Origin: Roseateles sp.
Lineage (GTDB): Bacteria > Pseudomonadota > Gammaproteobacteria > Burkholderiales > Burkholderiaceae_C
Reading direction: 5' to 3'
DNA: 53,034 bases
Assembly (NCBI GenBank): GCA_019234295.1
Contig: JAFALK010000024.1
Span: 1-53,034, forward strand
A program made the position numbers and the translations under genes. Position 1 is the stretch's first letter. The number at the start of each line of letters is the position of its first letter. Positions 17,931 through 32,067 of the stretch are shown one piece after another. The notes beneath the pieces are model-generated. The model did not search any database and was not told the DNA's origin. It saw nothing but the letters and a program-made list of their open reading frames with translations.

Positions 17931-18944
17931 ATGAAACGCGTTGCGCCCAAATCGATGGATACCGCTGGCACCGTGCCGCCTGCCTGGCTGGCCGGGAGCA
18001 ACGGCCATTTGATGGACGGGGCCGCCGAGAGCGAGGGTGCGCCGCTAGACGATGACGGTCAGATTGTGCGCAACGGTGCGCACGGCGACATCGAACTGGG
18101 CAATGCCTTGCAGGCCTATCTGCGCGACATCCGGCGCACGCCGCTGCTGAACCCAGAACAGGAATACGCCACCGCCCAGGCCGCGCGGGGCGGCTGCTTC
18201 GCCTCGCGCCAGGCGATGATCCAGCACAACCTGCGCCTGGTCGTCAGCATCGCCAAGAACTACCTGGGCCGCGGCCTACCGATGAGCGACCTGATCGAGG
18301 AAGGCAATCTCGGGCTCATGCACGCGATCAGCAAGTTCGAGCCCGAGCGCGGCTTCCGTTTCTCAACCTACGCGAGTTGGTGGGTCCGCCAGGGCATCGA
18401 ACGAGCGCTGATGCACCAGGCACGGCTCGTGCGCTTGCCCGTGCATATCGTGCGCGAGCTCAACCAGGTGATCAAGGCGAGGCGACTGCTCGAGGCCAAG
18501 GCCAGCGAGCGGGGCGAAGACGCGCAGGTGCGCGCGGAAGACATCGCCCACCATCTGCAACGCCCCTTGACCGAGGTGACGGAGTTGCTGGCCTACGCGG
18601 AGTTGCCGAGTTCGCTCGACTCGCCCGTGGACCGCACGGCCGAGGGTGGCGAGTCGCTCATGGATCTCGTGGCCGACGAGCAGGCCGTGGATCCTGTGGG
18701 GCATCGTCTGAGCCATGAACTAGAGAGGCTGCTCGACCTCGGCATGTCGCTGCTCAACGAACGCGAGCGCGAGGTGCTGGCGGGGCGCTACGGCCTTTCG
18801 GATCGCGAGCCCGAGACACTTGACGTGCTGGCCGTGCGCCTTGGTCTGACTCGCGAGCGCATCCGCCAGATCCAGCTCGAGGCGCTGGCCAAGCTCAAGC
18901 GCAATATGCAGCGCAAGGGCATTGACCGCGATTCGATCTTCTGA
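17931..18944 (+). CDS. rpoS: RNA polymerase sigma factor RpoS (sigma 38)
   Basis: Stationary-phase and general-stress sigma factor. The 337-residue protein has region 1.2 (ALQAYLRDIRRTPLLNPEQEYATAQAA), region 2 with NLRLVVSIAKNYLGRGLPMSDLIEEGNLGLMHAISKFEP and FSTYASWWVRQGIERA (core and -10 recognition), region 3 (VRLPVHIVRELNQVIKARR) and region 4 with LTRERIRQIQLEALAKLKR (-35 recognition). Context after nlpD is the classical rpoS position, and in other proteobacteria the main rpoS promoter lies inside nlpD. An ATG at 17955 is an alternative start; the 50-residue N-terminal tail is unconserved. Confidence 0.97.
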   Translation: MKRVAPKSMDTAGTVPPAWLAGSNGHLMDGAAESEGAPLDDDGQIVRNGAHGDIELGNALQAYLRDIRRTPLLNPEQEYATAQAARGGCFASRQAMIQHNLRLVVSIAKNYLGRGLPMSDLIEEGNLGLMHAISKFEPERGFRFSTYASWWVRQGIERALMHQARLVRLPVHIVRELNQVIKARRLLEAKASERGEDAQVRAEDIAHHLQRPLTEVTELLAYAELPSSLDSPVDRTAEGGESLMDLVADEQAVDPVGHRLSHELERLLDLGMSLLNEREREVLAGRYGLSDREPETLDVLAVRLGLTRERIRQIQLEALAKLKRNMQRKGIDRDSIF

Positions 18945-18984
18945 CGCAAGGCCTTGCCGCAAGCCATTGAGATAATGGCGGGCT

Positions 18985-20343
18985 ATGACGCAAGTATCGG
19001 AATGGCTGAAGGTCAAGTCGCTTGACCTCGAAGCCCAGGGCGTGGCCCACAGCGAAGAAGGCAAGGTGGTATTCATCGAGGGTGCATTGCCCGGTGAAGA
19101 GGTGCAGGTCACCGTCGGCCGCAAGAAGAACAACTGGGAGCAGGGCACCATGGTTGCAATGCGCCGCGAGAGTTCGCAGCGCGTGAAGCCCGGCTGCCCG
19201 CACTTCGGCCTTCACGCGGGCGCCTGCGGCGGCTGCAAGATGCAGCATCTGCACCCGGGCGCCCAGGTGGCGGTCAAGCAGCGCGTGGTCGAAGACAACC
19301 TCTGGCACCTGGGCAAGGTGAAGGCCGAGACCTTGCTGCGCCCCATCGAGGGGCCGGCCTGGGGCTATCGCTACCGCGCGCGCTTCTCGGTGCGCTATGT
19401 GGCCAAGAAGGGCCAGGTGCTGATCGGCTTCCACGAGCGCAAGAGCCGCTACGTGGCCGACATGCAGGTTTGCAAGGTGGTGCCCAAGGTCGTCAGTGAT
19501 CTGCTAATGCCGATGCGCGAGCTGATCAGCAGCATGGCCGAGCGCGACCGGCTGCCACAGATCGAACTGGCCATGGGGGACCAGGTCATTGCGCTGGTGC
19601 TGCGCCATCTGAACCCGCTGCCCGAAGGCGACAAGGCCCTGTTGCGCGCCTTCGCGGGCGAGCATGGCGTTCAGTGGTGGCTGCAGCCCAAGGGGCCGGA
19701 CACCGTGCATCTGCTCGATGAAGGCGGCCCCGAGCTGGCGTACACGCTACCGGAATTCGGCGTGCTCATGCCTTTCAAGCCGACCGACTTCACCCAGGTC
19801 AATCCGCACATCAACACCGTGCTCGTCGGCCGCGCCCTGCGGCTGCTCGACGTGAAGCGCGAGGAGCGCGTGATCGACTGGTTCTGTGGCCTGGGCAACT
19901 TCACCCTGCCGCTGGCCACGCAGGCGCGCGAAGTCCTGGGCATCGAGGGCAGCGAGGCCCTGGTGCAGCGCTCGCGCGAGAACGCGGTGCGCAACGGCCT
20001 GCAGGCCAAGACGAGCTTCGTCGCGCGCAACCTGTTCGAGATGACGCCTGAGCTGCTTGCCGCGGACGGCACGGCCGATAAGTGGCTGGTGGATCCGCCC
20101 CGCGAGGGTGCGTTCGCTCTGGCCAAGGCCATCGCCGACATTGTCCAGAACCCGAGCCTGGCGCCGGGCTGGACGCCCCCTCGACGCATCGTTTACGTGA
20201 GCTGCAACCCTGCCACCCTGGCGCGCGATGCCGGGCTGCTGGTCAACGTGGCCGGCTACCAATGCACGGCGGCGAGCGCGGTGAACATGTTCCCGCACAC
20301 GGCCCATGTGGAGTCGATCGCGGTCTTCGAACGCGCCAGCTGA
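18985..20343 (+). CDS. rlmD: 23S rRNA (uracil(1939)-C5)-methyltransferase RlmD
   Basis: Methylates U1939 of 23S rRNA with SAM. The 452-residue protein begins with a TRAM RNA-binding domain (about 5-60). An iron-sulfur cluster set follows: Cys71, Cys81, Cys84 and a later Cys in DMQVCKVV. The Rossmann methyltransferase comes last, with [22 protein letters not shown] and the catalytic [15 protein letters not shown]. All are signatures of the RumA branch rather than TrmA. GATAAT (18971-18976) lies 8 nt before the ATG and could give an almost leaderless mRNA. A weak 7-bp hairpin (20346-20371) follows the stop. Confidence 0.95.
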   Translation: MTQVSEWLKVKSLDLEAQGVAHSEEGKVVFIEGALPGEEVQVTVGRKKNNWEQGTMVAMRRESSQRVKPGCPHFGLHAGACGGCKMQHLHPGAQVAVKQRVVEDNLWHLGKVKAETLLRPIEGPAWGYRYRARFSVRYVAKKGQVLIGFHERKSRYVADMQVCKVVPKVVSDLLMPMRELISSMAERDRLPQIELAMGDQVIALVLRHLNPLPEGDKALLRAFAGEHGVQWWLQPKGPDTVHLLDEGGPELAYTLPEFGVLMPFKPTDFTQVNPHINTVLVGRALRLLDVKREERVIDWFCGLGNFTLPLATQAREVLGIEGSEALVQRSRENAVRNGLQAKTSFVARNLFEMTPELLAADGTADKWLVDPPREGAFALAKAIADIVQNPSLAPGWTPPRRIVYVSCNPATLARDAGLLVNVAGYQCTAASAVNMFPHTAHVESIAVFERAS

Positions 20344-20405
20344 GGACACCGACACCCTCGAATTTCGGTGTTAGCCCGGGTGCGCGGGAGGCTTGGCTCC
20401 GGCAA

Positions 20406-20437
20406 GAATGAGTAAACAAAAAGATGTTTAGTTATTC
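20406..20437. promoter_or_regulatory. Operator-like dyad upstream of the GH5 gene
   Basis: Two 13-bp arms, GAATGAGTAAACA (20406-20418) and TGTTTAGTTATTC (20425-20437), pair at 11 of 13 positions across a 6-bp A-rich spacer. The dyad ends 4 bp before the Shine-Dalgarno AGGAGA (20442-20447) of the GH5 gene. It is strikingly AT-rich for this genome. No T-tract follows, so a regulator site or mRNA hairpin is likelier than a terminator. Confidence 0.55.
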
Positions 20438-20452
20438 TTCCAGGAGACAGCC

Positions 20453-21961
20453 ATGTTCTTGCGGTCATTTCGCCTGCCGGCCCTGTGCCTGGCACTCTCA
20501 AGCCTGTTCTGCGGCGCGGCCAATGCGCAGACGGATCCCCCGCCCGCGCTGAAGCGGGGTGTCAACATCATTGGCTACGACGCGCTCTGGACCGACCCGG
20601 CCCAGGGGCGCTTCCAGTTGCGCCACATGCAGGCAATCAAGGACGGAGGTTTCGACCACGTGCGGATGAACCTGCACGCCTTCGCCCACATGGATGCCGA
20701 ATACCGGCTTTCGCCCGAATGGCTGAAGACGCTGGACGGGCTCGTCAATGCCGGCCTGAAGGCGGGCCTGCAGGTCATCCTCGACGAGCACAACTTCGAG
20801 GAATGCTCCAAGGACGTGCCGGCATGTCGGCCCAAGCTGCTGGCTTTTTGGCGCCAGCTCGCCGCGCACTATCGTGATGCGCCGACGGCGGTGCTGTTCG
20901 AGATCCTCAACGAGCCGCACGGCGACTTGGACAAGGCCTGGAACGATGTGCTGGCCGAGAATCTTCAGATCATCCGCGAGTCCAATCCGACTCGCCGCGT
21001 CGTCATCGGGCCTACGCAGTGGAACTCGCTCAGCCGACTCGACAGCCTGCGCCTGCCGGAAGCAGACCGCAACATCCTCGTGACCTTCCACTACTACACG
21101 CCGATGGAATTCACCCATCAGGGCGCCTCGTGGACGCCGGAGTTCAGCAAGCTCTCGGGCAACACCTGGGGCTCAGCCTATGACCGGGAGCGGCTGCAAA
21201 AGGACTTCGACCTCATCAAGAACTGGGCCGAGCGCAACAAGAGGCCCATCCTCATGGGTGAGTTCGGCGCTCTGGAAAGCGCAGGCGTGGCGCAGCGCGT
21301 GGTGTGGACGGACGCCATTGCACGTGCGGCCGAGGCGCGCGGATTTGGCTGGTCCTACTGGCAGTTCGACTCCAACTTCGTGGTCTGGGACATGAAGAAG
21401 GACGGCTGGGTCAAGGCCATCCATGGTGCGCTGATTCCCGAGCAGGCTGACCCTGCGATCACAGCGGCGGTGGCGCGCGCGGTCGATCCGGCGCTGGAGT
21501 TCGTGATCAACAGCCCCAGGATTTCGGCGTGGAATGTGTACGGCGACAAGCAGAGCAATCTGCAAGTCGCCTGCGAGATGAGCGGCAAGGCCTGCTTGCG
21601 CGTCGATCTGCAGCAGCGCCTGGCCAATGCCTGGGACATAGGTGCGGTGGTGCCGGTGCAGGCCGACATCCGCAAGGGCGACAAGCTGCAGGCCATGGTC
21701 TGGGCCCGGATCGACGGCGACGATCCCAAGGCCACGGCAGTTGTGCCCATGCTCCTGCAGATGGGCTCGCCGCCCTACACGAGCGTGGTCTCGGGTTCGG
21801 TCACCCTCAGCACGAAACTGGAGCCGGTCATGATCGGCGGCGTGGCAGCCGAGAGCTTTGCCGGAGGGACGGTCAATCTGGCGCTGCAACTGGGTCAGGT
21901 CGGCCAGCCCGTGGTGCTCAGCGCTCCTTACGTGCTGCGAAATTACAAGCCGGCGAAGTAG
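20453..21961 (+). CDS. Secreted GH5-family glycoside hydrolase (endoglucanase/cellulase-like) with C-terminal beta-sandwich
   Basis: A 502-residue precursor with a Sec signal peptide (cleavage after ANA, about residue 26). A GH5 TIM barrel (about 33-335) follows. The acid/base is Glu154 in FEILNEPHGD and the nucleophile is Glu270 in PILMGEFGALE; HVRMNLHAFAHM and VTFHYYTPMEFTHQGA are further GH5 landmarks. The C-terminal third (about 345-502) has a strand-rich, CBM4/9-like look (FVINSPRISAWNVYG and LQAMVWARIDGD) and may bind carbohydrate; that is inference. The likely substrate is a beta-1,4-glucan, but a beta-mannanase is not excluded. It has a good ribosome site and a dyad immediately upstream. 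Confidence 0.88.
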   Translation: MFLRSFRLPALCLALSSLFCGAANAQTDPPPALKRGVNIIGYDALWTDPAQGRFQLRHMQAIKDGGFDHVRMNLHAFAHMDAEYRLSPEWLKTLDGLVNAGLKAGLQVILDEHNFEECSKDVPACRPKLLAFWRQLAAHYRDAPTAVLFEILNEPHGDLDKAWNDVLAENLQIIRESNPTRRVVIGPTQWNSLSRLDSLRLPEADRNILVTFHYYTPMEFTHQGASWTPEFSKLSGNTWGSAYDRERLQKDFDLIKNWAERNKRPILMGEFGALESAGVAQRVVWTDAIARAAEARGFGWSYWQFDSNFVVWDMKKDGWVKAIHGALIPEQADPAITAAVARAVDPALEFVINSPRISAWNVYGDKQSNLQVACEMSGKACLRVDLQQRLANAWDIGAVVPVQADIRKGDKLQAMVWARIDGDDPKATAVVPMLLQMGSPPYTSVVSGSVTLSTKLEPVMIGGVAAESFAGGTVNLALQLGQVGQPVVLSAPYVLRNYKPAK

Positions 21962-21985
21962 TCAGTTGGGTTATGGTTGGCGGCT

Positions 21986-22387
21986 ATGAAGACCAAACCC
22001 GTATTGAGCCTTGAAGACGTCCGCCGCATCGCCTCGGCGGCCGAAGCGGAAGCAACGAAGAACGGCTGGATCGTGAGCATCGCCATCGTCGACGACGGTG
22101 GTCATCTGCTGTGGTTCCAGCGTCTGGACGGCGCCTCGCCAATCTCCGCGCAGATCGCCATGGCCAAGGCCCACACCTCAGCACTGGGGCGGCGCGAATC
22201 CAAGGGCTACGAGGACATGATCAACCAGGGCCGTCAGTCCTTCCTCAGCGCGCCCGGCTTGCAGGGCATGCTCGAAGGCGGTGTGCCCATCGTTGTCGAC
22301 GGTCAGCACATCGGTGCGGTGGGTGTCAGCGGCGTCAAGTCGGTGGAAGACGCGCAGATCGCCAAGGCGGGCATCGCGGCGCTTTGA
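21986..22387 (+). CDS. GlcG/HbpS-family heme-degrading-domain protein
   Basis: A 133-residue single-domain protein of the GlcG/HbpS (DUF336) family. Diagnostic stretches are VSIAIVDDGGHLLWFQRLDGA, the helix with AMAKAHTSALGRRES, and GGVPIVVDGQHIGAVGVSG. Members bind heme or corrinoids or occur as cofactors of glycolate oxidase; no signal peptide is seen, so it should be cytoplasmic. The specific ligand cannot be given. It starts 24 bp after the GH5 stop, possibly in one transcript, though a TTATGG hexamer nine nt before its ATG could be its own -10. Confidence 0.82.
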   Translation: MKTKPVLSLEDVRRIASAAEAEATKNGWIVSIAIVDDGGHLLWFQRLDGASPISAQIAMAKAHTSALGRRESKGYEDMINQGRQSFLSAPGLQGMLEGGVPIVVDGQHIGAVGVSGVKSVEDAQIAKAGIAAL

Positions 22388-22432
22388 TCCGGGCAAAAAA
22401 ATAGTGACCGGCGCTTGAAAAACAGGGGCGGG

Positions 22433-22454
22433 ATAACCCTGGTCGGGTTATACT
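22433..22454 (+). promoter_or_regulatory. carAB promoter with overlapping operator-like dyad
   Basis: A perfect 7-bp inverted repeat ATAACCC-TGGTC-GGGTTAT (22433-22451) overlaps the -10 hexamer TATACT (22449-22454). No good -35 is visible at 17 bp. The predicted transcript begins near 22461, leaving a leader of about 127 nt before the carA start. The position is right for repression of the carbamoyl-phosphate synthase operon. Confidence 0.55.
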
Positions 22455-22587
22455 CGTTCGGTTTACCTGCAACCTCACCGCCCCTAGCGAAACTCCACCG
22501 TTTCCCCCACCGGAATCCGATCCGAGTCGATGTCCAAAGACGTCGGTGAGAGCGGAGCTGGGCGCGCGAACAATGATGGAGTTTCCC

Positions 22588-23748
22588 GTGCTGCCCGATC
22601 TGCTTTCCGCTCCCCCCGCGATTCTGGCCCTGGCAGACGGCACGGTCTTCAAAGGCACATCGATCGGCGCTGCCGGCCACACGGTCGGCGAAGTGGTGTT
22701 CAACACCGCGCTGACCGGTTACCAGGAAATCCTCACCGACCCGAGCTACTGCCGGCAGATCGTGACGCTCACGTATCCGCACATCGGCAACTACGGCGTC
22801 AACGACGAGGACGTCGAAGCCAAGAAGGTCCATGCCGCCGGCCTGATCATCAAAGAGGCGCCCGTCCTCGATTCCAATTTCCGCAAAACGCGCACGTTGT
22901 CGCAGTACCTGCATGACGAGGGCGCCGTCGCCATTGCCGACATCGACACGCGCCGCCTGACGCGCGTGCTGCGCACAACAGGGGCGCAAAACGGCTGCAT
23001 CCTCGCGCTGGCCGCCGGCGAGAAGATCACCGATGCGCACATCGCCGACGCGATTGCCAAGGCCAAGGCCGCGCCGAGCATGGCGGGGCAGGACCTGGCC
23101 AAGGTTGTCAGCGCCACCGAAATCCAGCCTTGGACCGAGACTGAATGGGTGCTGGGCACGGGCTATGGCCAGCAGGCCCACCCGCGCTTTCATGTCGTCG
23201 CCTACGACTTTGGCGTCAAGGCCAACATTCTGCGCATGCTCGCGAGCCGCGGCTGCAAGATCACTGTGGTACCCGCGCAGACGCCCGCATCGGCCGTCTT
23301 CGATCTCGAACCCGACGGGGTGTTCCTCTCGAACGGCCCCGGCGACCCGGAACCCTGCACCTATGCGATCGACGCCGCGGCCAAGCTGATCGACGCGGGC
23401 ATCCCGACCTTCGGCATCTGCCTGGGCCACCAGATCATGGCCCTGGCCTCGGGCGCCAAGACCTTCAAGATGAAGTTCGGCCACCATGGCGCCAACCACC
23501 CGGTCAAGGACCTGGACAATGGTCGCGTCTCGATCACGAGCCAGAACCACGGTTTTGCGGTGGACGCCGAATCGCTGCCCGCTCACCTGCGCGCCACGCA
23601 TATCAGCCTGTTCGACGGCACGCTGCAGGGCCTGGCCCGTACCGACAAGCCGGCCTTCTGCTTCCAGGGCCATCCGGAAGCGAGCCCTGGCCCGCACGAC
23701 ATCTCTTACCTCTTCGATCGCTTCATCGGCCTGATGGCGAAGGCATAA
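22588..23748 (+). CDS. carA: Carbamoyl-phosphate synthase small subunit (glutaminase)
   Basis: Hydrolyses glutamine and passes ammonia to CarB for carbamoyl phosphate, feeding arginine and pyrimidine synthesis. The 386-residue protein has the N-terminal small-subunit domain ([11 protein letters not shown] and [16 protein letters not shown]). The class I amidotransferase domain follows, with nucleophile Cys278 in FGICLGHQ and His362/Glu364 in [12 protein letters not shown] chose GTG 22588 because a GGAG lies six bases upstream and the family starts with [14 protein letters not shown] 22573 and 22576 would add four or five residues. CarB follows after 12 bp. Confidence 0.95.
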   Translation: MLPDLLSAPPAILALADGTVFKGTSIGAAGHTVGEVVFNTALTGYQEILTDPSYCRQIVTLTYPHIGNYGVNDEDVEAKKVHAAGLIIKEAPVLDSNFRKTRTLSQYLHDEGAVAIADIDTRRLTRVLRTTGAQNGCILALAAGEKITDAHIADAIAKAKAAPSMAGQDLAKVVSATEIQPWTETEWVLGTGYGQQAHPRFHVVAYDFGVKANILRMLASRGCKITVVPAQTPASAVFDLEPDGVFLSNGPGDPEPCTYAIDAAAKLIDAGIPTFGICLGHQIMALASGAKTFKMKFGHHGANHPVKDLDNGRVSITSQNHGFAVDAESLPAHLRATHISLFDGTLQGLARTDKPAFCFQGHPEASPGPHDISYLFDRFIGLMAKA

Positions 23749-23760
23749 GGACATACCGCC

Positions 23761-27027
<3,267 letters not shown>

Positions 27028-27041
27028 AATCTAGACCATAT

Positions 27042-27092
27042 TCCGCCGCCGCATCTCGGGCATGCCCCGTGCGGCGGCGGATTTGCTTTTTC
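27042..27092 (+). terminator. Intrinsic terminator between carB and greA (possibly in the greA leader)
   Basis: CCGCCGCCGC (27043-27052) pairs perfectly with GCGGCGGCGG (27071-27080), extended by an A-T pair and an inner GGG/CCC helix around GCATGC. It is followed by ATTTGCTTTTT. TAAAAT at 27025-27030, overlapping the carB stop, would place a transcription start just before the hairpin. Confidence 0.75.
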
Positions 27093-27111
27093 CCCGGATA
27101 TTTCACCAGTC

Positions 27112-27588
27112 ATGACCACCATCCCTTTGACCAAGCGCGGCGCCGAGAAGCTCAAGGCCGAATTGCATCAGCTCAAGACCGTGGAGCGTCACGCCGTGAT
27201 CCAGGCCATCGCCGAAGCGCGCGCCCAGGGTGATCTGTCGGAAAACGCTGAGTACGAGGCCGCCAAGGACAAGCAGGGCTTCATCGAAGGCCGCATCCTG
27301 GAGATCGAAGGCAAGCTGGCAGCGGCCCAGATCATTGACCCCTCCAGCGTGGACGCAGGCGGCCGCGTAGTCTTCGGCACGACCGTGGACCTGGAAGAAG
27401 AGGCCAGCGGCGCGGAAGTGACCTATCAGATCGTCGGCGACGACGAAGCCGACCTGAAGCTGGGCCTGATCTCCATCTCCTCACCCATCGCCCGTGCGCT
27501 GATCGGCAAGGAAGCCGGCGACGTGGCCGAGGTGCAGGCGCCGGGCGGCGTCAAGCGCTACGAGATCGTCGAAGTCCGCTACGTCTGA
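27112..27588 (+). CDS. greA: Transcription elongation factor GreA
   Basis: Binds the secondary channel of RNA polymerase and stimulates cleavage of backtracked transcripts. The 158-residue protein has the N-terminal coiled coil with the active tip [23 protein letters not shown] (the two acidic residues of DLSENAE) and the C-terminal FKBP-like domain ([20 protein letters not shown]). Length equals E. coli GreA. It lies between a strong terminator and the DUF4149 gene, which starts one base after its stop. No clear Shine-Dalgarno is visible before the ATG. Confidence 0.97.
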   Translation: MTTIPLTKRGAEKLKAELHQLKTVERHAVIQAIAEARAQGDLSENAEYEAAKDKQGFIEGRILEIEGKLAAAQIIDPSSVDAGGRVVFGTTVDLEEEASGAEVTYQIVGDDEADLKLGLISISSPIARALIGKEAGDVAEVQAPGGVKRYEIVEVRYV

Positions 27589-27589
27589 G

Positions 27590-28012
27590 ATGCTGCGCCG
27601 CGTCCAACTCTTGCTGGCCGCCCTCTGGGGCGGCTTTTTGCTATGTGTGGCGGGAGTGGCGGCGCCGACGGCGTTCAAGGTGCTGGAGCGCGCGGGAGCG
27701 ATCAGCTACGTGCGCCGGCTCTTCGAGCTTGACGCCCAGCTCGCCCTGGCTGCTGGCATCGTGCTGATGGTGATCGACCGTCGCCATGCGCGCGACGCAG
27801 GCGGGCAGGGCGCCACGACGGAATTCCTGCTGCCGGCTGGTGCGCTGCTGTGCACGGTGTTGGGCTACTACGTGCTGCAGCCGCAGATGGAGGCGGCCAT
27901 GGGCACGCCGATGGCCTGGAAGCTGCATCTGGCCTCCATGGCTTTTTTCGCAGCCAAGACCGGAGCCGTACTGACCCTGGCGTGGAAGCTCAGTCGAGCG
28001 CCTTCTTCTTGA
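27590..28012 (+). CDS. DUF4149 membrane protein
   Basis: A 140-residue integral membrane protein with four predicted helices (about 5-27, 47-63, 77-97 and 112-133). It shows the DUF4149 pattern: [23 protein letters not shown] near the start and a late [22 protein letters not shown] stretch. The function of this family is unknown. It begins one base after the greA stop, so the two are co-translated, and this linkage with greA, yhbY and rlmE is conserved in Burkholderiales. Its last 23 bp overlap the convergent yhbY gene. Confidence 0.85.
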   Translation: MLRRVQLLLAALWGGFLLCVAGVAAPTAFKVLERAGAISYVRRLFELDAQLALAAGIVLMVIDRRHARDAGGQGATTEFLLPAGALLCTVLGYYVLQPQMEAAMGTPMAWKLHLASMAFFAAKTGAVLTLAWKLSRAPSS

Positions 28013-28463
28013 CGCTGGTGATGCGTTTTTTGGCGCGCTTGATCTCGCCGCCCTGCGCGACGCGCTGATTGCCAAGTACGTTGACCTTCTTGATCTGCGG
28101 CTTGCCATTGCCGCTCTTGGAGAACTTGACGATCTTGACCGTGCGCGGGCCCGGTTTCGCGTCTTCGTCGCGAGCCACGATCTTCTCGGGAATCGGGCGC
28201 CACAGCACCAGCAGCTTACCGATGTGCTGGATCGGCGCGGCGTCGAGCTTGTCGGACAGGGTGGCCAACATTTCCTCGCGAGCGGCTCGGTCGTCGGAGA
28301 ACACGCGGACCTTGATCAGGCCGTGGGCCCTCAGCGCGGCGTCGACCTCTTTTGTCACAGCAGGTGTGAGGCCGTCGCCGCCGATCATCACGACGGGATC
28401 GAGATGATGGGCTTCGGCGCGGTGTTCCTTGCGCTGGGCAGGAGTCAGTTGAATCATAGGCAT
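27990..28463 (-). CDS. yhbY: YhbY/CRS1-YhbY-domain RNA-binding protein, extended C-terminus
   Basis: Binds the large ribosomal subunit or its precursor during assembly. The first 100 residues of this 157-residue protein are a full CRM domain, with [47 protein letters not shown] and [11 protein letters not shown]. The E. coli protein ends there at 97; this one adds about 55 basic residues ([18 protein letters not shown] and a [16 protein letters not shown] tail), likely an extra RNA contact. ATG 28463 is preferred; ATG 28457 is also possible. It is back to back with rlmE, 21 bp between starts, and both act on the 50S subunit. Confidence 0.92.
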   Translation of the reverse strand: MPMIQLTPAQRKEHRAEAHHLDPVVMIGGDGLTPAVTKEVDAALRAHGLIKVRVFSDDRAAREEMLATLSDKLDAAPIQHIGKLLVLWRPIPEKIVARDEDAKPGPRTVKIVKFSKSGNGKPQIKKVNVLGNQRVAQGGEIKRAKKRITSVKKKALD

Positions 28464-28469
28464 AACCCT

Positions 28470-28476
28470 TATTATC
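28470..28476. promoter_or_regulatory. Shared bidirectional -10 of yhbY and rlmE
   Basis: TATTATC at 28470-28476 reads TATTAT towards rlmE and GATAAT towards yhbY. It lies 9 nt before the rlmE ATG (28485) and 7 nt before the yhbY ATG (28463). The entire intergenic region is 21 bp, so both transcripts should be leaderless or nearly so. Confidence 0.6.
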
Positions 28477-28484
28477 TCCGCAGT

Positions 28485-29156
28485 ATGAAGATTCAGACCA
28501 AGAGCAAGAAGGTCAACAAGACCTGGTTGCACAACCACATCAATGATCCCTACGTGAAGCTGGCCCAAAAAGAGGGCTATCGCTCACGGGCGGCCTACAA
28601 GCTCAAGGAGATCGACGAGGAGTTGCGCCTGATTCGACCGGGTCAGATCGTCGTCGATCTGGGCGCCTCGCCGGGAGCCTGGAGCCAGTACCTGCGTCGA
28701 AAATTCGCGCCGGACGGCGCTGGGGTCGGCGAGCTCAAGGGCACCATCATCGCGCTGGACCTGCTGGACTTCGAGGCCATCGAGGGCGTGCAGTTCATTC
28801 AGGGCGACTTCCAGGAGGATGCGGTGCTGGCGCAACTGGAGGCAGCGGTGGCGGGGCGCCCCGTGGACGTCGTGGTTTCGGACATGGCTCCCAATCTCAG
28901 TGGCGTTGAAAGTCTGGACAGCGCCCGCATTGCCAACCTGATCGAGCTGGCCATCGATTTCTCCCAGAACCACCTGCGACCCGAGGGGGCCTTGGTGGCC
29001 AAGGTCTTCCACGGCAGCGGCTACACCCAGATCGTTGAGCTGTTCAAACAACACTTCAGACGAGTCAAGCCCTTCAAGCCCAAGGCCTCGCGCGAACGTT
29101 CCTCGGAGACCTTTCTCATTGGCATCGGGCTGAAAAACCCCGCGCCGCAGCGGTAA
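28485..29156 (+). CDS. rlmE: 23S rRNA (uridine(2552)-2'-O)-methyltransferase RlmE/FtsJ
   Basis: Methylates the 2'-OH of U2552 in the A loop of 23S rRNA, a late step of 50S assembly. The 223-residue Rossmann enzyme has [11 protein letters not shown] with the first Lys of the K-D-K-E tetrad, [15 protein letters not shown] (SAM motif I), [16 protein letters not shown] (catalytic Asp), [12 protein letters not shown] (Lys) and [16 protein letters not shown] (Glu). An insertion around residues 75-85 ([11 protein letters not shown]) lengthens the loop after motif I compared with E. coli. It precedes ftsH as in most proteobacteria. Confidence 0.96.
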   Translation: MKIQTKSKKVNKTWLHNHINDPYVKLAQKEGYRSRAAYKLKEIDEELRLIRPGQIVVDLGASPGAWSQYLRRKFAPDGAGVGELKGTIIALDLLDFEAIEGVQFIQGDFQEDAVLAQLEAAVAGRPVDVVVSDMAPNLSGVESLDSARIANLIELAIDFSQNHLRPEGALVAKVFHGSGYTQIVELFKQHFRRVKPFKPKASRERSSETFLIGIGLKNPAPQR

Positions 29157-29186
29157 TCCTTGACAGCCCTATACGCTGCTCAGGGG

Positions 29187-29214
29187 CTTGACTGCAATAG
29201 AATCGACCCCATGT
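29187..29214 (+). promoter_or_regulatory. Sigma-32 type heat-shock promoter of ftsH
   Basis: CTTGACT (29187-29193), a 13-bp spacer and CCCCATGT (29207-29214) closely match the RpoH consensus CTTGAAA-N11-16-CCCCATNT. Transcription would begin near 29220, about 37 nt before the GTG start, leaving room for the AAGGAG at 29247-29252. FtsH is a classical RpoH target and in turn degrades RpoH in E. coli. Confidence 0.75.
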
Positions 29215-29256
29215 CACCCTGCAATAGCCGGGTGCACAGGTGATCAAGGAGATGCA

Positions 29257-31158
<1,902 letters not shown>

Positions 31159-31173
31159 ACCCCGAACTGCCCG

Positions 31174-31205
31174 AGGGCCCGACTGACAAGGTCGGGCCCT
31201 TCTTC
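31174..31205 (+). terminator. Terminator after ftsH
   Basis: AGGGCCCGAC (31174-31183) pairs perfectly with GTCGGGCCCT (31191-31200) around a 7-nt loop, followed by a short pyrimidine run TTCTTC. It lies only 13 bp before folP, so some read-through is probably needed to express folP-glmM. A weak T-tract makes incomplete termination plausible. Confidence 0.65.
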
Positions 31206-31212
31206 ATTCCAG

Positions 31213-32067
31213 ATGCATTGGCATACCGCACGCTTCCAGATCGACCTGAGCCGCCCCCGGGTGATGGGCATCGTCAATCTCACTCCCGACTCCTTTTCGG
31301 ACGGCGGCCAGTACTCGACGGCCCAAGCCGGCATCGCGCACTGCCATCGATTGGTGGAGCAGGGCGCCGACGTCCTGGACCTGGGCGCGGAATCGAGCCG
31401 ACCAGGTGCTCTGACGCTGACGATCGATGAAGAATGGGGCCGGCTGGCCCCGGTGCTGGCGCAGGCCGTCAAGCTTGGCGTGCCCATCTCGATCGACACC
31501 TGCAAGCCCGAGGTCATGAGTCGTGCCCTGGCCGCTGGCGCGGACATCATCAACGACATCCATGCCCTGGAGCGCCCGGGCGCACTGGATACGGTGCTTG
31601 CCACTCGGGCCGGGGTCTGCCTCATGCACATGCGCGGCGAACCCCAGACCATGCAGGGCCTGGCCGACTACGAGGACGTTGTTGCTGAAGTGACGCGCTA
31701 TCTCGGCGCACGTCTGCAAGCCGTGCAAGACGCCGGAATGGCGCCCGATCGAGTCGTCCTGGACCCCGGCTACGGCTTCGCCAAGACCAGCGAGCACAAT
31801 CTGGCGCTCCTGCGCCGGCAAGCGGAGCTGCTGGGCCTCGGGCGGCCGATGCTCGCGGGCCTGTCGCGCAAACGCATGCTGGGCGATCTGACGGGCAAGC
31901 CGCCGGGCGAGCGTGTGGCCGCCAGTGTGGCAGCGGCCTTGCTCGCCTTGCAACGAGGCGCATCCCTCATCCGCGTGCACGATGTCAGCGAAACCGTTGA
32001 TGCGCTCAAGGTCTGGATGGCCGTGAGCGAAAATCGTGCGCAGATTTCCAAGGAACACAAGCAATGA
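31213..32067 (+). CDS. folP: Dihydropteroate synthase
   Basis: Condenses p-aminobenzoate with hydroxymethyl-dihydropterin pyrophosphate in folate synthesis; the sulfonamide target. The 284-residue TIM barrel has [16 protein letters not shown] (pterin and pABA loop), [68 protein letters not shown] and [11 protein letters not shown]. All invariant residues look intact. ATG 31213 lies 13 bp after the terminator-like hairpin and has no clear ribosome site. It overlaps glmM by ATGA. Confidence 0.96.
   Translation: MHWHTARFQIDLSRPRVMGIVNLTPDSFSDGGQYSTAQAGIAHCHRLVEQGADVLDLGAESSRPGALTLTIDEEWGRLAPVLAQAVKLGVPISIDTCKPEVMSRALAAGADIINDIHALERPGALDTVLATRAGVCLMHMRGEPQTMQGLADYEDVVAEVTRYLGARLQAVQDAGMAPDRVVLDPGYGFAKTSEHNLALLRRQAELLGLGRPMLAGLSRKRMLGDLTGKPPGERVAASVAAALLALQRGASLIRVHDVSETVDALKVWMAVSENRAQISKEHKQ

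Noticed and set aside
22530..22916. Possible leader peptide or overlapping gene starting MSKDVGESG before carA
   Set aside because: It continues for 128 codons out of frame through carA, with no ribosome site and no regulatory codon run, so it looks like chance.
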